Assembly: GCA_013813135.1 (NCBI GenBank)
Contig: JACCSF010000347.1
Span: 1-25,697, forward strand
Length of the DNA stretch: 25,697 bases
From: Thermoleophilaceae bacterium
Lineage (GTDB): Bacteria > Actinomycetota > Thermoleophilia > Solirubrobacterales > Thermoleophilaceae
Direction of reading: 5' to 3'
A program made the translations under genes and the position numbers. This document shows, in pieces, positions 1 to 6,687 of the stretch. The notes under the pieces are model-generated. The model did not search any database and had not been told where the DNA came from. It saw only the letters and a list, made by a program, of their open reading frames with translations. Within the stretch, counting starts at the first letter, position 1. Each line of letters starts with the position of its first letter.

Positions 1-1
1 C

Positions 2-1267
2 GCCGGAGCGCTGCTGGCGCTCGCCTTGGCGTTCCGACTGGCGCGCCGCCTCGCCGGCGCCGGGCCGGCCGGCGTGCTCGGAGGGGCGGTGGCGGCGGTC
101 GCGCTGTTCCTGACACCGGACTGGTTCCAGTTCGCCGCTCACGGCAGCGAGGCGCCGCTCGCGGTGGCATTCATGCTGTGGGCCATCGAGCGCCATCTGG
201 ACGGACGGCCCGGCCACACGGTGGTGATCGGCACGCTGGCCTGCCTCCTGCGCCCGGAGCTGTTCCCGTTCCTGGCCCTCTATGGGCTGTGGGCGTGGCG
301 CGCCGAGCCGCGATTGCGTCCGCTGCTGGCCGGCGCGCTCCTGCTGCTGCCGCTGGCCTGGATCGGCCCGGAGTGGTTCGGCTCGGGCGCCCCGCTCGAC
401 GGCGGCGCGCAGGCGCGCAGCGAGCCGGCCTGGAGTCTGTCGCTCGCCGAGCGGCCGTGGCTGCGGGCGCTGGAGCGGGTCCACAACCACGCCGGTTTGC
501 CGCTGGAGCTGCTGGCCCTCGTCGCGCTTGTCGTTGCCGTGGCGCGGCGCCAGCGAGCGGTGCTGGCGCTCGCCGCGGCGGCAGCCGCGGAGGTCGTCCT
601 GTTCGTGGCCATGACCCAGGCCGGCTTCAGCGGCAACCCGCGCTACGTGCTTCCCGCGCTGACGGTCGGGTCGGTGCTGGCCGGTGTTGGCGCCGCGCGG
701 CTGGCGGAGGTGCTGCCCACGCTTGCCGGAGGCCGGGCAGGGGCTCCATGGCGCCTGGCCGGCGCCGCCGCCGCGCTCGCCGCCCTGGCGCTCGCGGGCT
801 CCGGCTTCCTCGACGGGCGCGTGACCCGCCTCGAGCACGAGGCGCATCAAGTGGACGTTCGCATGCAGCTGCACCGGGACCTGGGACGGGCCGTGCGGGA
901 GGTGGGCGGCGCGGCCGCGGTCAGGGCGCTCGGATCGGCGACGTCGAACCGCGCGCTGCACACGCGTCTCGCGTGGGAGCTCGGAGTGCCCATGGAACTG
1001 GTCGAGAGCCTCGCCGACTACCGCGTGATCTTCCGCTCGTCGCGTGAGCTGCTGGTCGGCCGCGTGTACATGCGCGGCCGCGCGAAATTCCGCCAGACGC
1101 TGGCGCGCGTGGGCAGCATTCGGGTCTACCGGCGCGACGGGATCAGCTTCCCGCACCAGACGCGCGAATGGGAGGCGATCGATCGGCCCTTTACACGACT
1201 TTTGCAGGGAATTGACACTCGAGTGCATAGGGGGCGGATTCCGGGGCTCCGGGTGGTAACGAGGTGA
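2..1267 (+). CDS. Multi-pass GT-C-like membrane protein, 5' end cut by window edge
   Basis: The reading frame is open from base 2, so the true start lies upstream; a TTG at base 26 is only the first start-like codon inside the window. What is visible is about 420 residues: several Leu/Ala-rich membrane helices followed by a soluble C-terminal part of roughly 150 residues. It is clearly related to the complete protein at 9802-11454. Shared blocks, in the same order, are ERHLDGR, PFLALYGLW, a GSG-x-PL segment and MTQAGF-x-GN-x-RY. The shared layout suggests an integral-membrane glycosyltransferase of the GT-C type that uses a lipid-linked sugar donor outside the membrane. That role is inferred from topology and neighbours; the catalytic acidic loop would lie in the missing N-terminal part. 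The gene ends 81 bases before the next one on the same strand. Confidence 0.75.
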   Translation, partial: AGALLALALAFRLARRLAGAGPAGVLGGAVAAVALFLTPDWFQFAAHGSEAPLAVAFMLWAIERHLDGRPGHTVVIGTLACLLRPELFPFLALYGLWAWRAEPRLRPLLAGALLLLPLAWIGPEWFGSGAPLDGGAQARSEPAWSLSLAERPWLRALERVHNHAGLPLELLALVALVVAVARRQRAVLALAAAAAAEVVLFVAMTQAGFSGNPRYVLPALTVGSVLAGVGAARLAEVLPTLAGGRAGAPWRLAGAAAALAALALAGSGFLDGRVTRLEHEAHQVDVRMQLHRDLGRAVREVGGAAAVRALGSATSNRALHTRLAWELGVPMELVESLADYRVIFRSSRELLVGRVYMRGRAKFRQTLARVGSIRVYRRDGISFPHQTREWEAIDRPFTRLLQGIDTRVHRGRIPGLRVVTR

Positions 1268-1301
1268 CTACTCATCGTTCACGGGTTGGAAACACCTCTG
1301 C

Positions 1302-1307
1302 TAGCCT
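1302..1307 (+). promoter_or_regulatory. Possible promoter for the 1349-5163 cassette
   Basis: A TAGCCT hexamer fits the actinobacterial TANNNT -10 pattern. TTCACG at 1278-1283 lies 18 bases upstream as a poor -35 candidate. Together they would give a short leader of about 35 bases before the ATG at 1349. The gap after the preceding gene is 81 bases, so a separate promoter is plausible, but read-through is equally possible. Confidence 0.25.
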
Positions 1308-1348
1308 GCATCCTCTCTCGACCCCGGCTGTATGGAGTTCCGACCCTG

Positions 1349-1534
1349 ATGACCACCCTGCTCGCTTACTTGGATCCCGGCAGTGGGAGCATGATCCTGC
1401 AGATCCTCGCGGGTGGCCTCGCAGCGGTTGCCGTGACGGCCAAGCTGTACTGGAACCGCATCCTCAGGTTCCTGCGCATCCGTAAGGACGAGCCGGAGGC
1501 CGTGAAGGCCGAGCCGGCCTCGGGCAGCGAGTAG
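1349..1534 (+). CDS. Small membrane protein with N-terminal DPGSGS motif
   Basis: This encodes 61 residues. I chose the ATG at 1349 because it has GGAG at 1334-1337 upstream and places the motif YLDPGSGS at residues 7-14, the very N-terminus, as in other small proteins of this kind that I recall. One hydrophobic helix (about residues 14-33) follows, then a basic stretch rich in Arg, Lys and Trp and an acidic, Glu/Ala-rich tail. It probably sits in the membrane with its basic end inside. No enzymatic motif is visible. The upstream in-frame ATG at 1286 would add 21 residues that do not look like a signal peptide. It starts a same-strand run with a methyltransferase and a sulfatase-like membrane protein, suggesting it is an accessory or anchoring subunit for them. 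The function is unknown. Confidence 0.7.
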   Translation: MTTLLAYLDPGSGSMILQILAGGLAAVAVTAKLYWNRILRFLRIRKDEPEAVKAEPASGSE

Positions 1535-1603
1535 CCCTCCGCCTGGGGGAGCCCGCCGGTTGGGGGCGCCGCCCCTGCCGTACGGCGCGGCGCACCCTCT
1601 ACC

Positions 1604-3049
1604 ATGCCCCGCGCCGTGACCCCGCCCGCTGACGCCAGCAGCCGCCCCGCCGGCCTCGAGCCGGGCTCGTTTCGAGACCCCGAGAGCCGTGTCTTCTACG
1701 CGGGCGAGGAGGTCTTTCGCGCGCTCTCGCCGGACGGGCTGAGCGACTTCGAGGCGCTGCGAGGCACCGGTCTACTCGACGACGATCGGGTCGTGCGCAC
1801 CGAGCTGGTCGCCGACGGCGCCGCCGGCGGGCGTGCTGCCCGCGAGGGGCTGCTCGTGCACGAGCCGGCCGGCGTGCTGCGCCACGAGCGCATCCCGTTC
1901 GTGTCATACCCGTACGAGTGGACCTTCTCGATGCTCAAGGACGCGGCGCTCGTGCAGCTCGACCTGCTGCTCGCCTCGCTCGAGCACGACCTCGTGCTGA
2001 AGGACTCGACGCCCTACAACGTGCAGTTCAAGGGCGCCCGGCCCGTGTTCGTCGATGTTGGATCGTTCGAGCGCATCCGGGAGGGCGAGCCGTGGGTCGG
2101 CTACCGCCAGTTCTGCATGCTCTACCTCTACCCGCTGCTGTTGCAGGCTGTAAAAGACGTTCCCTTTCACCCGTGGATGCGCGGCTCGATCGACGGCATT
2201 ACCCCCCGGCAGATGCGCAACCTCCTCTCGTTCCGCGATCGCTTTCACAGGGGCATGTTCACGAACGTGTTCCTGCACGCGCGGCTCGAGGACCGCTACG
2301 CGGACCGGCCCGACCAGGTCAAGCAGGAGGTACGGCGGGTCTTCAAGAAGGAGCTGTTCGTCGCCAACGTGCGCAAGATGCGCAAGCTCGTCGAGCGTGT
2401 CTCGTGGGATCCGCCGGAGGGTGTCTGGACCGCATACGGAGAGCGCAACAGCTACACCGACGACGACGCCGCCCGCAAGGACGACTTCGTCCGCCAGGTG
2501 GCCGCGACCCAGCCGTGGAACCTGGTCTGGGACATCGGCGCGAACAACGGCCGCTACTCCCGCATCGCGGCGGAGGGCGCGAGGACGGTCGTCGCGGTCG
2601 ACGCCGATCAGGGCCCGATGGAGCTGCTCTATCGCGACCTCAAGCAGGAGGCCAACGAGCAGATCCTCACCCTCACGATGAACCTGGCCGATCCGTCGCC
2701 CGGCCTCGGCTGGCGCGGGCTCGAGCGCAAGGCGCTGCCCGACCGCGGCAAGCCCGATCTGGTCCTCGCGCTGGCGCTGGTGCACCACGTCGCGATCAGC
2801 GCCAACGTGCCGGTCAGGGAGTTCGTCGACTGGCTCTCCTCTCTGGGGTCGGCGCTCGTGATCGAGTTCCCAACGCGCGAGGACCCGATGGTGAAGAAGC
2901 TGCTGGCGCCCAAGCGCGACGGGCTGCACCCTGACTACGAGCTCGGCTATTTCGAGCGCACGCTCAGCGAGGCCTTCGAGATCGAGCGGTCCGAGCGCCT
3001 GGAGTCGGGCACGCGAGTGCTGTACTTCGCCCGCCCGAAGCGGGGATGA
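1604..3049 (+). CDS. NoeA-like class I SAM-dependent methyltransferase with kinase-like N-terminal region
   Basis: The product has 481 residues. The C-terminal part carries a SAM-binding motif I, DIGANNGRYS starting at Asp310, an acidic motif II (VVAVDAD) and an LVHHVAIS segment typical of class I methyltransferases. The N-terminal 250 residues resemble nothing catalytic at first sight, but LKDSTPYNV (Asp134, Asn139) followed by FVDVGSFE (Asp151) echoes the catalytic and metal-binding loops of protein-kinase/aminoglycoside-phosphotransferase folds. This two-part layout recalls the family annotated as nodulation protein NoeA-like methyltransferases. The substrate is unknown; a sugar or lipid-linked glycan is a reasonable guess from context. 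The ATG at 1604 has no clear ribosome site. Its stop overlaps the next gene's start by four bases (ATGA), so the two are translationally coupled. Confidence 0.85.
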   Translation: MPRAVTPPADASSRPAGLEPGSFRDPESRVFYAGEEVFRALSPDGLSDFEALRGTGLLDDDRVVRTELVADGAAGGRAAREGLLVHEPAGVLRHERIPFVSYPYEWTFSMLKDAALVQLDLLLASLEHDLVLKDSTPYNVQFKGARPVFVDVGSFERIREGEPWVGYRQFCMLYLYPLLLQAVKDVPFHPWMRGSIDGITPRQMRNLLSFRDRFHRGMFTNVFLHARLEDRYADRPDQVKQEVRRVFKKELFVANVRKMRKLVERVSWDPPEGVWTAYGERNSYTDDDAARKDDFVRQVAATQPWNLVWDIGANNGRYSRIAAEGARTVVAVDADQGPMELLYRDLKQEANEQILTLTMNLADPSPGLGWRGLERKALPDRGKPDLVLALALVHHVAISANVPVREFVDWLSSLGSALVIEFPTREDPMVKKLLAPKRDGLHPDYELGYFERTLSEAFEIERSERLESGTRVLYFARPKRG

Positions 3050-5163
3050 GCACGGCCGAAGCGGCGGCCGGGAGCGAGTCCGCCGGACGCAGCGGCAGCG
3101 CTCGCCGACCACCGCTGCGGGATCTGCTCTGGGCCTACCTCGGCTTGGCCGTCCTGTGGACGTTCGCGGTCGCCCAACCGCTGTTCGACCTGCTCAAGGA
3201 CAACCCCGAGTTCTTCGCCGCGCGCGGCTCGTCCGGCTTCGACGTGATCAGCTTCTCGGTGATGTTGGTGGTGCTGCCGCCGGCGCTGGGGGTGGCGATC
3301 GAGCTGCTCGTGGGCTTGGCGGGAGCGCGGGCGCGGCAGGTCGCTCACCTGGTTCTGATCGCGGGGCTGGTCGCCCTGATCGCCGCCCAGGCGCTCAAGA
3401 AGTCGATCGACGCCTCCGATGTGGTGCTGATCGTTCTGTCGGTCGCGATCGGCGCCGGTGTGGCCGCGCTCTACTCGAGGGCGGAACCGGTGCGTTCGTT
3501 CCTGCGGGTGCTGTCGCCCGCGCCGGTGGTGTTCCTGGCGCTGTTCCTGTTCACGGACCCGATCTCGAAGCTGGCGTTCCCGGACGAGGCCCAGGCGCGC
3601 ACGATCGGCGGGGTCACCCAGGCGCCGATCGTGGTGGTGCTGCTCGACGAGCTCCCTTCGAGCACCCTGATCGGCGAAGGCGATCGGCTCGACACGCGGC
3701 GCTTTCCCGGCTTCGCCGAGCTGGCGCGCAACGCCACCTGGTTCCGGAACGCCTACACGGTCTACGACTCGACCGAGCGCGCGCAGCCGGCGATCATGGA
3801 CGGCAACCTCCCGGCGAAGGACAAGCTGCCCACGTCCTCCGACCACCCCAACAGCATCTTCTCGTTGTTCGCCAAGACGCACCGGCTGAACGTGTCGGAG
3901 GAGGCGACATCGATCTGCTCGCGCGACCTCTGCCAGGACCAGCGGCTCGACGAGTCGTACGGCACCCGGCTGAAGTCGATGAGCGAGGACCTCGGGCTCG
4001 TGTGGCTGCACGTCGTTTCGCCCCCGGACATGGAGGCCGACCTGGCGTCGGTCTCGGAGAACTGGGGCAACTTCGGCGGCGCGTCCGAGGTCAAGCCCAA
4101 CCTGGGCAGCACAGGCGCGGAGCGCAACACCCGCGCCAACCTGAACGGCGGCCGCGAGGCGCGCTTCGAGGGCTGGATCGAGCAGATCCGTCCTGGCTCG
4201 CGGCCGTCGCTGAACTTCAAGCACACGCTGCTGCCGCACGTGCCCTGGCAGTACCTGCCCGACGCGCGGCGCTACCGCCGCCAGGCCAACGACGCCATCC
4301 CCGGCCTCTCGAATCAGGCGTTCAAGTGGCAGTCCCAGCTGAACGTGCTGCTGCAGCGCCACTTCCTGCAGACGGGCTTCGCCGACCACGAGCTGCAGGA
4401 GCTGTGGAAGCACCTGAAGAGGGAGGGGCTGTGGGACAAGTCGCTGATCGTCGTGGCGGCCGACCACGGTGTGGCCTTCCCGCAGGCTCGCGAGCGGCGC
4501 CGGCTGACGCGCGCGAACGCAGCCGAGATCGCGCCCGTGCCGCTGTTCGTAAAGGCGCCGGGGCAGAAGCGGGCGAAGACCGACGACGCGTGGGTGTCGA
4601 CGATCGACATCCTGCCGACCATCTTCGACGTGCTGAACCTGAACCCCCGGGTCAAGATGGACGGGCGGTCGGCCTACTCGGACGAGGTGCAGCAGCGCCA
4701 GACCCTGCACATCCTGCTGCGAAACAGCTTCGAGAAGCTCGACATCCCGGCCGCCGACTTCGTCCGCGAGCAGCAGCGCATCATCGACCGCAACCAGGCG
4801 CTGCTCGGAACCGGCAGCGACGGCGGCGGCCGCATCTACCGCGTGGGTCCGCATCAGGCGCTGCTCGGCAAGTCGGCCGACGAGGAGGGGCTCCAGCCAC
4901 TGGATGTGGACCTCGCCTACGGGCCGGACTACGAGAACGTCCAGCCGGACTCGCCCTTCGTGCCGGCCCACGTGGTCGGCCGCGTGCAGGACGGCGGGGA
5001 CGGGGGGCGCGACATCGCGGTGGCGGTGAACGGCAAGATCGTGGGCGTGGGGGAGACCTTCACGCTCGCGGTCGGCGACGAGGGCGAGCTGGTGTCGGTG
5101 TTAGTGCCGCCGGAGTCGTTTCGGCGCGGGCGCAACGACATGCGCGTGTACCTCGTTCCGTGA
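3046..5163 (+). CDS. Membrane-anchored sulfatase-like hydrolase/transferase (alkaline phosphatase superfamily)
   Basis: The product has 705 residues. Five membrane helices lie at about residues 28-46, 68-91, 99-117, 125-144 and 153-170, followed by a large domain of the alkaline-phosphatase/sulfatase fold. Visible metal-site features are VVVLLDELP (Asp201), the segment DSTERAQPAIMDG with Thr243 as the likely nucleophile, a HTLLPHVPW histidine loop from His393, and AADHG (Asp473, His474). The membrane-plus-ectodomain plan and a Thr nucleophile resemble lipoteichoic-acid-synthase and phosphoethanolamine-transferase enzymes more than true sulfatases, which need Cys or Ser for formylglycine. It probably transfers or removes a charged group on a surface glycan or lipid outside the membrane. 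The exact reaction cannot be inferred. A final domain of about 120 residues is unassigned. The ATG overlaps the methyltransferase stop. Confidence 0.85.
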   Translation: MSTAEAAAGSESAGRSGSARRPPLRDLLWAYLGLAVLWTFAVAQPLFDLLKDNPEFFAARGSSGFDVISFSVMLVVLPPALGVAIELLVGLAGARARQVAHLVLIAGLVALIAAQALKKSIDASDVVLIVLSVAIGAGVAALYSRAEPVRSFLRVLSPAPVVFLALFLFTDPISKLAFPDEAQARTIGGVTQAPIVVVLLDELPSSTLIGEGDRLDTRRFPGFAELARNATWFRNAYTVYDSTERAQPAIMDGNLPAKDKLPTSSDHPNSIFSLFAKTHRLNVSEEATSICSRDLCQDQRLDESYGTRLKSMSEDLGLVWLHVVSPPDMEADLASVSENWGNFGGASEVKPNLGSTGAERNTRANLNGGREARFEGWIEQIRPGSRPSLNFKHTLLPHVPWQYLPDARRYRRQANDAIPGLSNQAFKWQSQLNVLLQRHFLQTGFADHELQELWKHLKREGLWDKSLIVVAADHGVAFPQARERRRLTRANAAEIAPVPLFVKAPGQKRAKTDDAWVSTIDILPTIFDVLNLNPRVKMDGRSAYSDEVQQRQTLHILLRNSFEKLDIPAADFVREQQRIIDRNQALLGTGSDGGGRIYRVGPHQALLGKSADEEGLQPLDVDLAYGPDYENVQPDSPFVPAHVVGRVQDGGDGGRDIAVAVNGKIVGVGETFTLAVGDEGELVSVLVPPESFRRGRNDMRVYLVP

Positions 5164-5167
5164 CGAC

Positions 5168-5184
5168 GGCGCCCCGCCGGCGCC
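5168..5184. terminator. Hairpin filling the gap between two convergent genes
   Basis: The arms GGCGCC (5168-5173) and GGCGCC (5179-5184) form a perfect 6-bp stem around CCGCC. The hairpin occupies almost the entire 22-base space between the stop of the sulfatase-like gene (plus) and the stop of the esterase gene (minus). It could terminate or stabilise both transcripts. There is no T-run on either side. Confidence 0.5.
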
Positions 5185-5185
5185 C

Positions 5186-6202
5186 TCACCGCGCCAGCTG
5201 CCGCGCCTGCTTCTCCAGCCGGTTGAGCTTCGGGTGCCGCTTCAGCAGCCGCTTCGCCCGCGGGCTTGCCGCCAGCCGCTCGAGCTGCCGCTCCGAGGCC
5301 CGTGCCGCTGCGGCCGGCTGGCCGGCTGCGTGCGCCAGGTCCAGTGCCAGGTAGAGGAAGTAGTTCGCCTGCTCCAGATAGAGCGTCCGGTACTGCGCCC
5401 ACGGCACGTGTCCCGCGCCCTGCTGGTGCTGCAGCCACGCGGGTACGCCCGCCCTGAGCATCGCGCCGGCGGTGGCGTCCGACCAGGCCGACGACACCAC
5501 GTTGTCGGCTGTGCCGTGGAAGAACAGGCCGAAGGCGTCGCCGGGGCTCGCGAACACGCCGTTGGGCAGTCCGCCCGAAACGGAGACGAAGCCGCTCACG
5601 GTCGACGGGAAGCCGGCGTTGCCGCTGCTGCCGACGTCCTCGGAGTGCAGACCGACGAGCGCGGCGGTGATGCCGCCCGCCGACTCGCCTCCGATGCCGA
5701 TACGGCTCGTGTCGATCCCGTAAGTGGCGGCGTTGGCGCGCAGCCAGCGCACGGCAGCCTGCGCGTCGTGCTGGGCCTCGAGGGCTGCCACCGTGCAGGT
5801 CGACGAACCGGGGTTGGCCACGCACCCGGAGCCGAGCAGGCGGTAGTTGATCGACACGACGACGTAGCCGAGCCTGGCGAACGTGTTGGCCACGTCCACC
5901 GGCACGACGTTTGTCTTGTCGCCCCCGCTGAAGCCACCGCCGTGGACCCACACGAGGGCCGGACGGCTGGTCGCGGTGTCGCTGGCAGGCGGGCGGTAGA
6001 GGTCGAGCGTGAGCGCCACGGGATTGCCCTGCCCATCTGGCGCCGTCCCGTACTGGAGGTTGCTCGTGACCGTGACGGCGTTGAACACCTGGTCGCGGTA
6101 GCGCAGCGTCTCGTCCCCCGGAGGTCGCGGAACGGTGCAGCCCGTCGTCAGCCCGATCGCCACGGCGACAAGCGCCGCCAGTCCCTTGCGCCTACCGTTC
6201 AC
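5186..6202 (-). CDS. Lipoprotein alpha/beta-hydrolase (carboxylesterase, BD-FAE/HSL-like)
   Basis: The product has 338 residues and is exported. A basic N-terminus, a hydrophobic stretch and a Cys at position 22 (LTTGC) form a lipoprotein signal. The hydrolase core shows the oxyanion-hole motif VHGGGFSGGD (residues 86-95), the nucleophile elbow GGESAGG with Ser174, Asp233 in HGTADNVV, and His265 in GAGHVPW, so the catalytic triad is complete. This architecture belongs to small-molecule and carbohydrate esterases of the hormone-sensitive-lipase/BD-FAE group. Deacylation of a glycan is plausible beside GH2 and GH6 genes. The last 48 residues form an Ala-, Arg- and Lys-rich, probably helical tail outside the core. 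The GTG start is set by a strong GGAGGA site six bases upstream (6209-6214, read on the minus strand). Confidence 0.9.
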   Translation of the reverse strand: MNGRRKGLAALVAVAIGLTTGCTVPRPPGDETLRYRDQVFNAVTVTSNLQYGTAPDGQGNPVALTLDLYRPPASDTATSRPALVWVHGGGFSGGDKTNVVPVDVANTFARLGYVVVSINYRLLGSGCVANPGSSTCTVAALEAQHDAQAAVRWLRANAATYGIDTSRIGIGGESAGGITAALVGLHSEDVGSSGNAGFPSTVSGFVSVSGGLPNGVFASPGDAFGLFFHGTADNVVSSAWSDATAGAMLRAGVPAWLQHQQGAGHVPWAQYRTLYLEQANYFLYLALDLAHAAGQPAAAARASERQLERLAASPRAKRLLKRHPKLNRLEKQARQLAR

Positions 6203-6208
6203 TCCGAG

Positions 6209-6214
6209 TCCTCC
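6209..6214 (-). promoter_or_regulatory. Ribosome binding site of the esterase gene
   Basis: GGAGGA on the minus strand, six bases before the GTG at 6202. It is one of only a few strong Shine-Dalgarno sequences in the window and it fixes the start. Confidence 0.7.
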
Positions 6215-6223
6215 CTCGCCCCG

Positions 6224-6239
6224 GCGGCCGGGCGGCCGC
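6224..6239 (-). terminator. Hairpin between the small lipoprotein gene and the esterase gene
   Basis: The arms GCGGCC (6224-6229) and GGCCGC (6234-6239) make a perfect 6-bp stem with a GGGC loop. It lies 19 bases past the stop of the 6259-6624 gene and just before the esterase ribosome site. It may end or attenuate transcription between the two minus-strand genes. There is no T-run. Confidence 0.4.
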
Positions 6240-6258
6240 GACGGTCATCCTAGCCGCA

Positions 6259-6624
6259 CTAGAGGTCCGCTAGGCACTTCTCGACGCCCTCGAGCAGATC
6301 GTCGCTGCCGTCGCCGACATACAGGAGCGTCCCGCCGATCTGCTCCGCTCCCTCGCCCCTGCCCTGGAACTGCTCCGCCTCGGCCTCGCCCGCGGTGAGG
6401 AAGAATTTGATTCGCGGCGGGTTCGCGCCGCCGTCGATGACGATCTCCTGCTCGCCTTCGGGGCCCTCCAGCCGGGCGTCGATCCCAGCGTCCTGGAGGC
6501 ACGTCATCGCGGCCGTGCGGTCGTCCAGGTCATCGCTTCCGCCGGCGTCGTCGGAGCCCAGTCCGCACGCCGGCAGCGCGACCGGCACGAGCGCGAGCGT
6601 GAGCAGGAGGACGGAGGGTTTCAA
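6259..6624 (-). CDS. Small lipoprotein of unknown function
   Basis: The product has 121 residues from the TTG at 6624. That start gives a textbook lipoprotein signal: Lys2, a hydrophobic run, and LPAC with the lipidated Cys at position 20. A GTG at 6657 would add 11 residues ahead of the signal and overlap the hairpin at 6646-6665, so I consider it less likely. The mature protein begins with a Gly/Asp/Ser-rich linker. It then contains two further Cys residues, in MTCLQDAGI and near the C-terminus in EKCLADL, that could form a disulfide. The body is acidic with no recognised motif. It is probably a surface-anchored binding or structural protein. It sits between two genes for secreted carbohydrate-active enzymes on the same strand, but hairpins on both sides suggest its own transcript. 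Confidence 0.65.
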   Translation of the reverse strand: MKPSVLLLTLALVPVALPACGLGSDDAGGSDDLDDRTAAMTCLQDAGIDARLEGPEGEQEIVIDGGANPPRIKFFLTAGEAEAEQFQGRGEGAEQIGGTLLYVGDGSDDLLEGVEKCLADL

Positions 6625-6645
6625 GGGCGGCTGAGCGTATATGAG

Positions 6646-6687
6646 CCGGGGGCTCACGCCCCCGGGCCCCGGTGGCTCGTCACCGGG
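6646..6687 (-). terminator. Tandem hairpins downstream of the GH2 gene
   Basis: Two perfect stems lie head to tail directly after the GH2 stop codon. The first has arms CCCGGTG (6668-6674) and CACCGGG (6681-6687). The second has arms CCGGGGGC (6646-6653) and GCCCCCGG (6658-6665) with a four-base TCAC loop. Neither is followed by a T-run. In a high-GC actinobacterium this fits a terminator or a transcript-stabilising end. The second also lies just upstream of the small lipoprotein start. Confidence 0.6.

Noticed and set aside
1212..1217. A consensus TTGACA, a possible -35 box
   Set aside because: No acceptable -10 element lies 16-19 bases downstream, and it is inside the coding end of the first gene.
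2947..4971. A 674-codon open frame on the minus strand opposite the sulfatase-like gene
   Set aside because: Composition is typical of antisense frames in GC-rich genes (Arg, Gln, His, Val repeats) and no domain is visible.
3156..5354. A 732-codon open frame on the plus strand overlapping the sulfatase-like gene
   Set aside because: It is Arg/Ala/Gly-rich shadow sequence in another frame of a gene with clear motifs; high GC removes stop codons from alternative frames.
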